This document shows, piece by piece, positions 35,405 through 44,608 of a stretch of DNA of 64,000 bases (positions are counted from its first letter, which is position 1; each line of letters begins with the position of its first letter). The notes beneath the pieces are model-generated. The model saw only the letters and a program-made list of their open reading frames with translations. It did not search any database and was not told where the DNA came from. Location of the stretch: positions 157,710 to 221,709 of the forward strand of contig ML976758.1 in the NCBI GenBank assembly GCA_010015655.1. Direction: 5' to 3'. This DNA is from Bimuria novae-zelandiae CBS 107.79. Taxonomy: Eukaryota > Ascomycota > Dothideomycetes > Pleosporales > Didymosphaeriaceae. The position numbers were made by a program, and so were the translations under genes.

Positions 35405-35654
35405 TGTCGGTTTACAGGTAGCAAGGAATAAACAAGTAACTCTCTATCTTTAGTATCTAGTGTCTGTATTTTCTGTGTGTTCTGTAATAGTTTTATATAC
35501 CTTCCTTCTAGTTCTCGTGGATGTGAGCGAGTACCAGGTGGTGTGGAGGCGAAGGGGTTTCGGTACAGTATTAGGTTAACTGGAAGTGAGGGGGTACAAG
35601 GGTATGATTGGGTTACACAGTTCCCTTAGCGCGGAAGGCGAGGCAGTGCAGACA
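35405..35654 (-). repeat. 250-bp LTR (5' LTR of the copia element)
   Basis: Same length and ends as the copy at 29473. The differences are C/T and G/A, as expected from RIP. Confidence 0.93.
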
Positions 35655-35919
35655 TATAATAAAAGAAAAAAATACGTTATTATAGCCTTTAGCGTGCTTT
35701 ATATAAGGGGCTAGGTGCTTAAGGAGCTAAAGGTGCTAGAAGGATACTTATAAATTTAATAAAGAGTCTAAAGTTAAGCTTTAGGCGTCGAACTTATATA
35801 TCTAGGGTTCGCATAATTAAGGGTTAAGGATCTAAGGTAGTAACTAGGCGTAGCCTATTACACCTTAAATAATAATATAATAATAATACTAAGGAGCCCT
35901 CTCTTAATATAATTATAAG

Positions 35920-37436
35920 CTTAACTTAAAGAAACTAACTAAGCTAGAGAAGAAAGCTCTAGTCTAATATATACTTAAGCTTAATTAGTAAGGTATAAGT
36001 ATAATAAGAAATATAGTCTAAGATATAGCTAATAATTTACTTACTAAGCGTAATAAAGAGCCTATTAGTAAGTACTAAATAAATAGGCTTAAAACGCGTA
36101 CGCTAGAAATTAAGCTTTAAAAAAGCTATTTATATAATTATTAGTAAGCCCTAAATAAAGATTTACGTATTATAACGCCCTAGTTTAAGCTAGTTACTAA
36201 TACTAAGACTAAGTATAGTATTACTAATAATAACACGTATAACTTTAATAAGATAGGCTTTATAATAGGGGTAATATAGGGTTAAATAGTCTTTCTAGGA
36301 TTTAAAAAGCAAAGTAACCTAAAAAAAAATTTAACTTAGTAACTATAGGTAAATTATTAATATTTAGAAAGTTAGCGCTAAAGGCCAAGCTTTACTACTT
36401 TTTTTTTTTTTTAGTAAGGTTTTAATTATATCCTAGTTCTATAATCTACCCTAAGACTAAGTTATTAAAGTTAGTCTTAATAGCTAGATATTAAATAAGC
36501 TTAGTCTTGCCTAGCTAAAGTATTTTAATACTTATACTAAGGCGCGTAGGTGTATACTAGCTACTAATTATAAATAGCTATAAGAGCTACTACTTACACG
36601 AATTCTATAAATACTGTTACGACCACGAACCCCACAAGGATGAAGAAGCCAGACAATTACGCCAAGAGAGTAACTATTGACGAAGTAGCAGAGTTAACGG
36701 GACCTAACGGGGCGCGGGGTAGCTTAGTTAGCAGTCACGTGACGAAGTCCCGCATAAAGGGAAGTCCCATGGGACTACCGTAGTCCCTGGGACTACAGGG
36801 CCTTGGCGGGACTACGAAGAAGGAATAGGCTAGTATATAGTATGGCGACTTTCCTATTGTTGTTTCCTTCCTCGTAGTTAACTTATATATCTTCTGTGCG
36901 AGTACGTTCTCCTATATAGACTAATAGTTATCTTATTCGTTATAAGATTAGATTGTCCAGCCGCGCTAAGTGTCGCATCAACTTGTACCACTGAATAATC
37001 CGTGAAGCACCACGATACCTTACCACCCTAACCCGGATCGGAACAAGGTGTGAGAGCCTCATAACAAATACTATAAGGAAGAGAAAATTATTATTCTTTA
37101 TATATCTTTACACTTATTACACCTCTTATAGCCACTTAATATAGGTTGTTTTTCGCCTTTAAAGCGGGCGTATAGTAATAAGATTAGTAGCTTAGCACGG
37201 TATAGCACTAAGTAGATTAAGAAGAAGGCCTTTCTACTAGCCTTTAAAGTAGCTTTTAAAAAAGTAATAAGAAAGGCGAACATCTGCGTAGGCTTTAAAG
37301 GCGCTAGATTAGTCCTACACGACCTAGAGGCGGTGTTATTAAGAGTTGATATGGTTCTTCGTACGCCAACTCCACCTAACGCAGAGGACACCCTATAGGA
37401 ATTAAAAACACTAAGTAACCTCCGCAAGATAGAGGC
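35920..37436 (+). pseudogene. Fot1/pogo-like transposase relic, RIP-degraded and split by a solo LTR
   Basis: Fragments in one reading direction match the fungal pogo/Fot1 transposase. They are a CENP-B-type helix-turn-helix stretch near 36020-36110 (LLTKRNKEPISK), the first DDE segment near 36235 (NTYNFNKIGF), then after the solo LTR GCFSPLKRAYS, and finally the C-terminal GFKGARLVLHD and LRTPTPP. Family members usually read YNFDETGF at the first catalytic aspartate; here it is Asn, a G-to-A change. The second catalytic patch, usually DGHxSH, reads NSYKSY. Multiple in-frame stops are present. The gene is dead; the relic identifies the host element. Confidence 0.85.
36615..37066. mobile_element. 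Solo LTR (452 bp) of a second retrotransposon
   Basis: A GC-richer island starting TGTTACGACC and ending CCTCATAACA (5-bp inverted ends TGTTA/TAACA), flanked by the exact duplication AATAC (36610-36614 and 37067-37071). There is no internal coding region, so it is an LTR left after recombination. TGTTA ends suggest a gypsy-type element (inference). It contains short GGGACTAC direct and inverted repeats near 36770-36815 and a TATATA box near 36835. Confidence 0.9.
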
Positions 37437-38044
37437 TTAGTTAACGCTAGTTCGTAAGGGTATTATATATAGAAGTATAAAGATTTACTAGTTTCTCCGC
37501 TTCTTAGAGCTATTAAGCAGCTTAATAAAGGTGTTATATTAATAGGGCACGAAATAGTATTAATATAATAAAAAATAGTAGGGCTTTATAAGATAGTAAA
37601 GATAGTAATAAAGGTAAAAAGTTAAAAGAGAAAGTATATTTAGGTAGCTAAAACACTTATAGTAAAAGAGGTAGTTAATTTAATAGCTAAAAAGGATAGT
37701 AGTAAGTAAAAGAAAGGTAAAAAGTCTATAAAGAGGGTGCGTGGGCAGAGGCGCTGCGAACGTTACAGCAAAGCTAGCTATAACGCTCGCACCTACGTAG
37801 TAGAAATTATAAATATATCTAATAGTAATAAGTCTAAATAGTATTTTTATATTCTACAAATTATAGTAAATTATAGTAGTGTTATATAAGGCGCTTTGCA
37901 ATAGACTAACTTTTAAAAAGTAGCCCGCTTAGTAGGGTTGGCCCGCTCAGTGGTGAACCACGTTATATTAAGTACCTTAAAATAATTACTAAAGCTATAG
38001 TAGTTATAGCGCTTAAATATATATATAGTTAATCGTAATTATAA

Positions 38045-38117
38045 GCAGCGTTGCTAAGATATGGCGTGTTTTCTGCAGGAGTCGCGTTCTGCCAAGGTGG
38101 CCGGCAACTGTATGCAC
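38045..38117 (-). repeat. Right terminal inverted repeat of the outer element
   Basis: Reverse-complement partner of the left end. It contains AACACGCCATATCTT on the minus strand, against AACACGCGATATCTT on the left. Confidence 0.75.
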
Positions 38118-38120
38118 TAG

Positions 38121-39219
38121 TTTACGTAGATTGCGAACAAGGGCGACTCTGTGCAGGTCGCTGGTGACAGTAAAAGAAACCTCAGGGAGCTTCAGCTAGA
38201 ACCTTAGTAAAGCCTCTCGCTAGCGCGCTGAGGTACTCCACGGTAGGGGCGTTGGGGTCTTGCGTTCTCTAGAAATGGTGCCTAAGGCATCTTACTGGCT
38301 CGTGGGACACGCGTTGCGAGGGGGTCACCACGTATGGTACGAGGCGGCACCGGTTGACGCCAAACCTGGACCCTAACTTGACTTCTTGGACCCCACTCAC
38401 TCGGATAGTGATTCATGAGGGCAAACTTGAACATCGAGCATGGCAATCCAGTCACTGAGTGGATCGCACTTAGGAAAGAAAATATTCTCGGAGTCTTTAG
38501 CCACCTTGTTCTTCTTGTCGACTCCTCTTCTGCGGCATTTTGATGTCAATTTACGTCAAAGTTAGAAGCAAAACAAAGTTCGTTGGGCGTAATCGTGATT
38601 CAGAAGGATACCGTAAGACATACGACACAACTATCGTTAGTTGGCTTCGTTTACGTTACCTTTGCAATGGTCGACGAACGTGCCTGCCGAAGTGTTGCTT
38701 CTCAGGTTAAGCGAATTACTCTGAAATATACACATTCCGTGACTCAGATGAACATATGGTAGCTCCCAGGCCAACAGTTGTATTCACTACCAGCTAGCAA
38801 AAATCCATACCGAACCGAGCTCAAAGCGCTAGAGAAGTTCCATCTATTGCCAAAAATCAGTTCAGCGATAGGCCATCCTGATACCTGGACTCGCGGTCTA
38901 CCAATGAAGACTGATTCGCTTAATACGTTCCAGTGGCTGGGACCACAGCGTGGTGAAAATGTTGTAAAAATCCATTTCTACCTCGGGTGGACCTAGACTT
39001 TCGGGGGGCATTTTGAATATAACCTGTGCCCGCCTTCCTTTCCTCCTCCTTGCCCACGACACAGTTGTATTAGCTACCAAGCCTAGCCCAGCAATACAGC
39101 ACCAATACACAGACGTTCTCGTGGTATTCCAGAACAGAATACGCCTTCACAACAAGCCTTGAACTCGACCTTCGACACTTTCAACGCCTTTTCGAATTTC
39201 GCCTTCTCAAACCACCAAG
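38121..39219. other. Post-island spacer with a possible coding relic
   Basis: Normal GC content. On the minus strand, 38180-38340 reads as coding-like fragments (VEYLSALARGFTKVLAEAP) broken by stops in neighbouring frames. This may be a decayed gene; I cannot name it. No intact gene. Confidence 0.35.
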
Positions 39220-39927
39220 ATGCCTCGTGCAAGCAAGAACAGGCGCAACCGCGTCGAAATGCCCGAGGAGTGGGCAAGGGCCATCGTCGACAATTTTAAT
39301 TGTGCGAAGGGGTATTCTTGCAGGGGCTTTAATTTTGACAAGCTCGAGGTTTTGGACATCTGCGACCGCGGTTCCCGATTTCCCTTTCATCCGGGCTACG
39401 TACTGCAGGAGGAGCGGAGGAGGAGGGGTAGTGACTACCTTGACCCGGAAACGGCTTTGAGGATAGTCGTGAAATATAGCGGGGTCACCGAAAGTACGAT
39501 CAATGAGCGCGTCAGCGAGTACATACGGTTGTGCTGGGAGAGCATCCCACAGCAAATGCCCTCACCCGCACCCGCACCCGCACTTTCTGCTCCGCAACGG
39601 GTTTTTAATAATGTCGTCGCCAATTCGGATTTGACATTCAATTTCGCCGCCCCTGTTCCGCCGCCCACTAGTGACGAATTTTCAAGCCCACCTTTGTGCC
39701 AGCCTTCGAGCCAGTCTGCGACCCCGGAGGAGCAAATACTGGAAGATGGCTTTATCAACCCTGCCCTTCTTCCGGTACCGAACCCTGATCTTCAGCGCAC
39801 GCACCCAATGCAGAATCCGGCTCCTGAGCCCATTGCGGATCTATTCAACGAGAGGGCCGGTGAGGTATTTTTGGCTTCGACTGAGGCGGATGTGCATTTC
39901 ACTGTGGAGGAGTTCCTAGACTCCTAG
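39220..39927 (+). CDS. Hypothetical protein (single exon)
   Basis: I do not recognise this 235-aa product. It starts with a basic segment (PRASKNRRNRVEMP), then an alpha-helical region (about 15-115) with EEWARAIVDNF and a helix RIVVKYSGVTESTINERV, a proline/alanine run (SPAPAPAPALSAP) and an acidic C-terminus. There is no signal peptide or membrane helix. The basic start with an acidic tail would suit a small nuclear protein (inference). Its position between a transposon island and a tandem repeat, with no named homologue evident to me, makes it a candidate lineage-specific gene. The frame is fully open with a clear ATG and no intron. Confidence 0.5.
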   Translation: MPRASKNRRNRVEMPEEWARAIVDNFNCAKGYSCRGFNFDKLEVLDICDRGSRFPFHPGYVLQEERRRRGSDYLDPETALRIVVKYSGVTESTINERVSEYIRLCWESIPQQMPSPAPAPALSAPQRVFNNVVANSDLTFNFAAPVPPPTSDEFSSPPLCQPSSQSATPEEQILEDGFINPALLPVPNPDLQRTHPMQNPAPEPIADLFNERAGEVFLASTEADVHFTVEEFLDS

Positions 39928-40040
39928 GATCTTAGTTACTTGTATTTAGATTTTGGGGCTTGATTTTGGCATTTCGTTTTCTGGTCACGGCGTTTCATTT
40001 TGGGCTTGTATTCTTAATGTGCATGTACGTCTCTAATCTT

Positions 40041-40230
40041 GCTTTCTCATCGCCGCGTCTGTGTATTTAATGCACTGTGTTGCCCTAGGATATATAATTA
40101 TTGTATTCTTCTCACTACCTTGCTACGTCTGTGGTTTGATGCACTGTGTTGCCCTAGGATCGATGACGATGATATTCTTCTTCCTGCCTTGCTGCGTCAG
40201 AGTGTCCGATGCGCCGTGTTACCCTAGGAT
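40041..40230. repeat. Three degenerate tandem copies of a ~70-bp unit
   Basis: The anchor TGCACTGTGTTGCCCTAGGAT recurs at 40071, 40140 and, degenerate, 40210 (period 69-70 bp). Each copy is preceded by a diverged CTTGCTGCGTCT-like segment. The array lies about 110 bp after the hypothetical gene. Confidence 0.8.
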
Positions 40231-40439
40231 AGACAATACAACGACAAGTGTATGAAGGTATCTGCACATTTGTCCTGTGGCGGTATCGCACCCTGGCCAA
40301 GAATCAGTTCGTCCCTGGTTTATTTCTAGCCGGCTTGACGCGAAATGGAACATGTAGCGTAGGTGAAGTGGTGGCCTCAGTGTTTGAGTTACGTGGCAAG
40401 CTTGGAAAGTCCTCGGTTGGTTTTGGCTAACGAGATAAG

Positions 40440-42147
40440 TTAGTAAGGGTACTAGCGGATTAAGAACACCATCAAGGGTGGATGCTGTAGTGCTGAATGG
40501 CTTACCTTATCGTTGGTAACGGATTGCTTCAACGCTAGCCTCACCGCTCCCTCTTCAAACGTAGAGTTGATGTCATTTTCGATGGCGGGATAATGTGATG
40601 CTGGTGAGACGAAGCTATTTTCAGTGCAATACTTTGCTTCGAATGACTCCACTCGACCTAAGATCTGCTTCTTAGTAGGGTCGGTGTTTTCAGTGTCTTC
40701 GTCTTTGGCGTTTGCGTATGCAACATGAAGATCTCCAGCAGTTCCGTTCATACCAGACGGGTCCACCGCATAGACGGTAGCCAGAGGCGCAAATCCCAGA
40801 ACCGGTGGAGCATTCTTTACGGAAAGCTTCTTTTGTAGAGTGTTAATTGTCCGGCATTGCTTCCTGTCTCTGGTACGGAAAGCCTTCAGTTCCTCCTTCA
40901 GCTTTATGATGTAGTTTCGGGCGCCCGTGAATTTGGATTGAACTACGCTGAGCTGAGCACGGGTGTCTTAAAGCTGGCGCTTAATGTTGGTGCTATCATG
41001 TGCGTCGGTATGCTTTGCTTCCAGATCACGGATGTGCTCCTGCATGCTTGTTGCATCAGTCTGAAGACCCATGACTTTAGCCTCCTCGTTATGCAGCTCT
41101 TTTGCCATCGCCTCAAGGCCGGCTCCCATCTAAGTATCTAGCAGAGAAACATTAGCTTGGTTGAGAAGATATACCCTACAGTCACTTACGTGCTTCGTGT
41201 TGTGCATCTTGGCTCTGGATCGCCTCGTTGTACTTATGTCGGTAAGTTTCGGAGAGCTTGCTCTTCTCCTTCTCGGCGTTCAATTGTTGTTGCAGATCTT
41301 CTGCCATACCCAGTGCTTTCGCGAATTCGGACGTCAACGCCTTCTCATTACCAAGGGCGTCCGAGAACTCTTCCTGCAACTCAATAATCTTGTCTCCTTA
41401 GGTCTTATTTCGCTTGCATTGATTGTCCAGCTGCTTGCGTTGGTTCTTTAGCTGCCGTTCTTGTTCGGCGAGCTGCCCAGGCATGCTCACGAGCAGTTTG
41501 TAGAACTTCTTGGTCATGGACGCGATACCTTCTATTTGTTTTACGCAGCTGTAGAAATTCTCAGGATTGGGATTAGGAACATCGATATCTATTCCAATAG
41601 CATGATGTCGTGCGAGATGGGCATTGAAAATCTTACCGACGCAATGCCGTTCGATCTCGCGAGATAACTGCATGGCATCGGCGAACGATAGGTCCGAGTC
41701 GTTAAGCATCTCGAAACGATAGAATAGTCGCTTTGTGAGATAGTCAATCTCCCTGAAGAGAGCTAGGAGGTCATCGCACCCTCCCAGGGGATCAAAACAG
41801 ATGGGGCCTTTCTGACTGCGGAACATGTAAAGATCAAATGTCCGCGATACCAGTTCGCACCACTTATCCCAGTCCTGAGTAGCTTGATCGCATTTTTGTG
41901 AATCTGTGTGTACCAGTAGAACAGACAAAACTGGAAGCAACTGGCCCTCCAGTAGTGGCTCTGTGTCTGTCACACCAGGAACCTTCATCAGGTTGACCAC
42001 AGTAGAGGCTTCTTCCCAGTCGATGATGCCGCTGTCATGCAGGAGAGTGCAGTATGGACCAAGGACCCGATGAGCCGTTTGATTGCTCCGCCAATCTGGT
42101 GGTATGGGCAGGCGCCAGTGTTCAGAAGCTGCTTCGGGTGTTTCCAT
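40440..42147 (-). pseudogene. Coiled-coil gene A with three in-frame stop codons
   Basis: A long coding region starts at ATG 42147, runs to a donor at 41190 (GTAAGT, CTAG acceptor), continues from 41137 to a probable donor at 40506 and ends in a short last exon (40451-40440). The frame stays open in every codon except three: TAA at 41400-41398, TAG at 41132-41130 and TAA at 40970-40968. Each sits where Gln would fit, for example RQL-stop-DTRAQL. The N-terminal 230 residues are an unknown helical domain (WRLPIPPDWRSNQTAHRVLG). The rest is a heptad-rich coiled coil (QLAEQERQLKNQRKQL, KLKEEL). No family was recognised. It shares layout and weak N-terminal similarity with gene B next to it. Confidence 0.72.
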
Positions 42148-42654
42148 GCTCGGTTTTCTTTGAATAGATATTAACGTTGATATCTGGAGTTCAAAGTAGT
42201 CAGGTACTTGAGAACTGCCACTGAGAATCGGGGGTGGGGGGCCGTCAGGGTGTTGGGGAAGGCGTAAATAAAGTCGTGACGAAGAGTGTTAAGAAATATG
42301 GGGGTAATAAAGGGAGGATAGAGAGGGAGATAAACCATAGGTTCTTTATAGAAGTGACGGATTCAGAAACAGCGGGAGAGGCCCTTGCTGCAGACCCCAT
42401 GACTCGGCTCAGGTTGAGGGCGTAATCCTTGTGTTGGGTAATGTCAAGTATTTGAATGCACTAGCGCACACCAATCCACCCCATACGGCGTTCGGGAGGC
42501 TCGATTGCCCGACTCCGTGAGGTGGTGGATATCTGGCGGTCGAGTCCACAATGTTATCAACTTGCAGGACATGTCTTGTACTCCGAGTGTTAATTTGCTC
42601 TGCTCTTATATATACACTCTTCACAGCAGAACAGTGGTATTCTTTCTCTTTGTA
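42148..42654. other. Spacer between coiled-coil genes B and A
   Basis: About 500 bp downstream of gene B and upstream of gene A on the minus strand. It probably contains the gene A promoter. Nothing else recognised. Confidence 0.45.
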
Positions 42655-43835
42655 CTACACCTCCGGACCATCATCTTTGCGATCGCATTTCTTGCCTGGC
42701 TGGATCTTGACGTGAACAGGCACATTGGAAAGAGTAAAGACCGCCGTGGTAGAAGTCTTGGAGGCCGGCGTGAGGTGTGGAAAATTATTCCTTGACTCTG
42801 TCTGTTATCGAATTAGTAAGTGCGAATACCTGCTCCTTTAGAGCTTGCGTTAACATTAAGACCGACAAGACCGACAAAGTCTTGAGTAGCAGGACATTGA
42901 GAGATGTGAAAGGAATCAAATACTCACCTTAGTCTCTGCAATGGACTGTTGCATGGCCCATACCATTGCGTCCTTGTTGAATGTCCGCTGCATTGCGTCT
43001 TCTGCGCGTTCATGCACGAACATTGGGCCCCTAGGGAGACGTTTCGGCTGTACAGTCACGGCCACCACATCCAAGTCATTGTCTTGGGTAATAGCTTCTT
43101 CTGATGTTCCCGGTAGGTTGCCCGTCTCGTCAGACCCTTCCTCGTTAGGCTTCTCAACGTCATCCTCGACTGCGTTGTTCCATTCGCAGAGGCTTTGAGG
43201 CTACTTTTCCGCATCCCCGATCCGACTCGTATCTTCGAAGGCTTTGAGCTGCTGCTGAAGTGCAATAGCTTTCACTCTCGCTTTTTCGAGATCAGACTCA
43301 GTAGCTTTCAGGGTGAGCCGAACGTCACTCAATTGGGCACACTTCTGCTCAAGCTCTTGCTTCGGCTGAGTGTGATTGTATTGCCCAGCGTACTCGTCCA
43401 TAAGACGAGTAATCTCAGCCTGAGCAGCGTGCAAGATGTCGCGGATATCGTTATTCTCAATCTTCACCCTACCAAGTCCCTTCGTCTTCTGATCGTTCTG
43501 CAACTTCATTTGGTCATCTTCAAGACGATGAGTCAGTATGTAAGCATTGCGATATTGTTCCAACGCTCGTGCGCCCATTGACGGACATGATCATCAGGGC
43601 TCCCTTCCAGTTGTAGCCAGAACGGAAGAAGCCGGGATACTAGAGTTGTTTCGAAGCCTTGCGGTCCGAACTTCTTGCATAGCACTAGAAGCTTTTGCAC
43701 CATGACATGCTTGACGTAAAGATCATTGTCGAGCAGTTCGCTGTATCGTCTGAGCACATCGGATGGGCGCGCCGGTGAATTGCTCATCTGAGCAGAGTGG
43801 CACTTGTTTTTCGCAAATTTGCGCCTTGGTCCCAT
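42655..43835 (-). pseudogene. Coiled-coil gene B with a frameshift and an in-frame stop
   Basis: The N-terminal frame from ATG 43835 (or 43787) encodes a helical segment (SDVLRRYSELLDNDLYVKHV). Near 43560 the reading shifts by one base: HER continues as LEQYRNAYILTHRLEDDQ in another frame, consistent with one lost nucleotide. The coiled coil (EITRLMDEYAGQ, LQQQLKAFED) then meets TAG at 43203-43201, after which the same frame stays open for about 90 codons (NNAVEDDVEK, KRLPRGPMFVHERAEDAM) to a GTGAGT donor at 42927. A final exon (42801-42655) follows a TACTAAT branch point. The open frame beyond the stop shows recent decay. It resembles gene A in layout (helical head, coiled coil). Confidence 0.68.
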
Positions 43836-44596
43836 GCTGTGTTGCGTACGAAACTTTGATGTGCTATCTTCAGATCCAAGGATCTCAAAGACCGGTTGGC
43901 CACTTACCTATATGTATTACACTAGATAGCTCGGCTTCCGGGCCAAGTAAAGGTTCCAATTAGTATGCAAGGTAGGTCGACAAATCACCGAGTGAATTAG
44001 AAGACTATGACGGACTGTTTAGACGAGTGGAGGAAGGGAGGACGGTTGTTTTGTAGTAGCGATATGCGCTGGTGCCTACCATTGTGCCTCTCAAACAGAG
44101 CTCCGCCATTCATGCCCACATTGTTGAAGTCAGCATCAAGCCGGACTTCGACCGATACTCAAGATGGCAATGGTGCACAATAGCTACCAATAAGATCCGC
44201 AGCATGGCCGCCATCGGACGTGAAACGTTTGTAGTGCGCTCTCCTGCGTTTGGACTCGTATCCAAGTTCGCTCAGCCTGCTCTAAGTTCGTTTGGAACCC
44301 TGCCCAGTTCCGTTTGAATTGAAGGGCACGATCCTGTGGTCACAAGTCGGACATATGTCCAGGTGTGCAGACGGTCCACCACCACATGATGTAGCACTAG
44401 GATGCACGTTGTTAATGGAAAGCTCTGTATGAAATCCAAAATCTTGTGTAATTCTAAATAACATAAACTTTGATCTCTTGGTGATTGCGGGCATTTGTGA
44501 ACAGGCCCTGTGGAAGAACAAAGTTTACGTCTAAGCCTTTCCCATTTTGGCAAGCGCAGCGCACGCGCCACACCTTATCCCTCCACTTCGAGTCTC
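43836..44596. other. Intergenic region upstream of the LINE insertion
   Basis: About 760 bp with overlapping short ORFs and no known domain. The part next to 44596 was originally joined to the TRS31 5' region. Confidence 0.45.
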
Positions 44597-44608
44597 TGGT
44601 ATCATCAC

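Larger units (their letters stand above)
29473..35654 (-). mobile_element. Complete copia-type LTR retrotransposon, RIP-inactivated
   Basis: Two 250-bp LTRs (TG...CA) bracket 5682 bp of AT-rich interior, flanked by the exact duplication TATAA (29468-29472 and 35655-35659). Coding runs on the minus strand: around 30830-30770 a reverse-transcriptase segment reads GIVGM-stop-TNDTLILADE, matching the GMQTDD region of fungal copia elements. A purine tract (AAAAGAAAAG on the minus strand) adjoins the 29473 LTR, as expected for the polypurine tract before a 3' LTR. Gag and integrase lie presumably at about 35300-31500 but are too degraded to read. No intact ORF remains. Confidence 0.87.
29309..37963 (+). 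mobile_element. Fot1/pogo-like Tc1-mariner transposon, interrupted twice
   Basis: The ends are inverted repeats of about 45 bp starting ACGTGGTTCACCAC (left) and ending in the reverse complement, each flanked by TA, the Tc1-mariner target duplication. Subtracting the copia element with its TATAA copy (6187 bp) and the solo LTR with its AATAC copy (457 bp) leaves 2011 bp, the usual Fot1-type size. The transposase remnant runs on the plus strand. Confidence 0.88.
28411..38044. other. AT-rich, RIP-degraded repeat block
   Basis: About 9.6 kb with very high TpA content, almost no ORFs over 60 codons and abundant TTA/TAA/TAG triplets. This is typical of repeat-induced point mutation (C to T in CpA, both strands). 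The two LTR copies inside differ almost only by transitions. The few short ORFs (for example 31469-31720 and 32949-33143) are chance survivors inside transposon DNA. Confidence 0.9.
28314..38117. mobile_element. Outermost inverted-terminus transposon carrying the nested island
   Basis: The two ends are inverted copies starting [G/C]GCATACAGTT and sharing GGCCACCTTGGCAGAACGCG and CTCCTGCA over about 80 bp. The left copy has an extra 17 bp that repeats GGCCACC. Both ends are bounded by CTAG, so the target duplication could be TA or CTAG. Without the inner element, about 1.15 kb belongs to this copy, mostly AT-rich DNA at 28413-29308 with no recognisable gene. It is probably a non-autonomous or RIP-degraded Tc1/mariner-type element; the family is unresolved. 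Confidence 0.72.

Noticed and set aside
37098..37427. 109-aa minus-strand ORF as a gene
   Set aside because: It is the antisense of the C-terminal part of the Fot1-like transposase, which reads clearly on the plus strand.
29473..37436. Direct-repeat arrangement as a CRISPR-like array
   Set aside because: The repeats are two 250-bp LTRs and one solo LTR with 5-bp target copies. There are no short evenly spaced repeats, and the genome is fungal.
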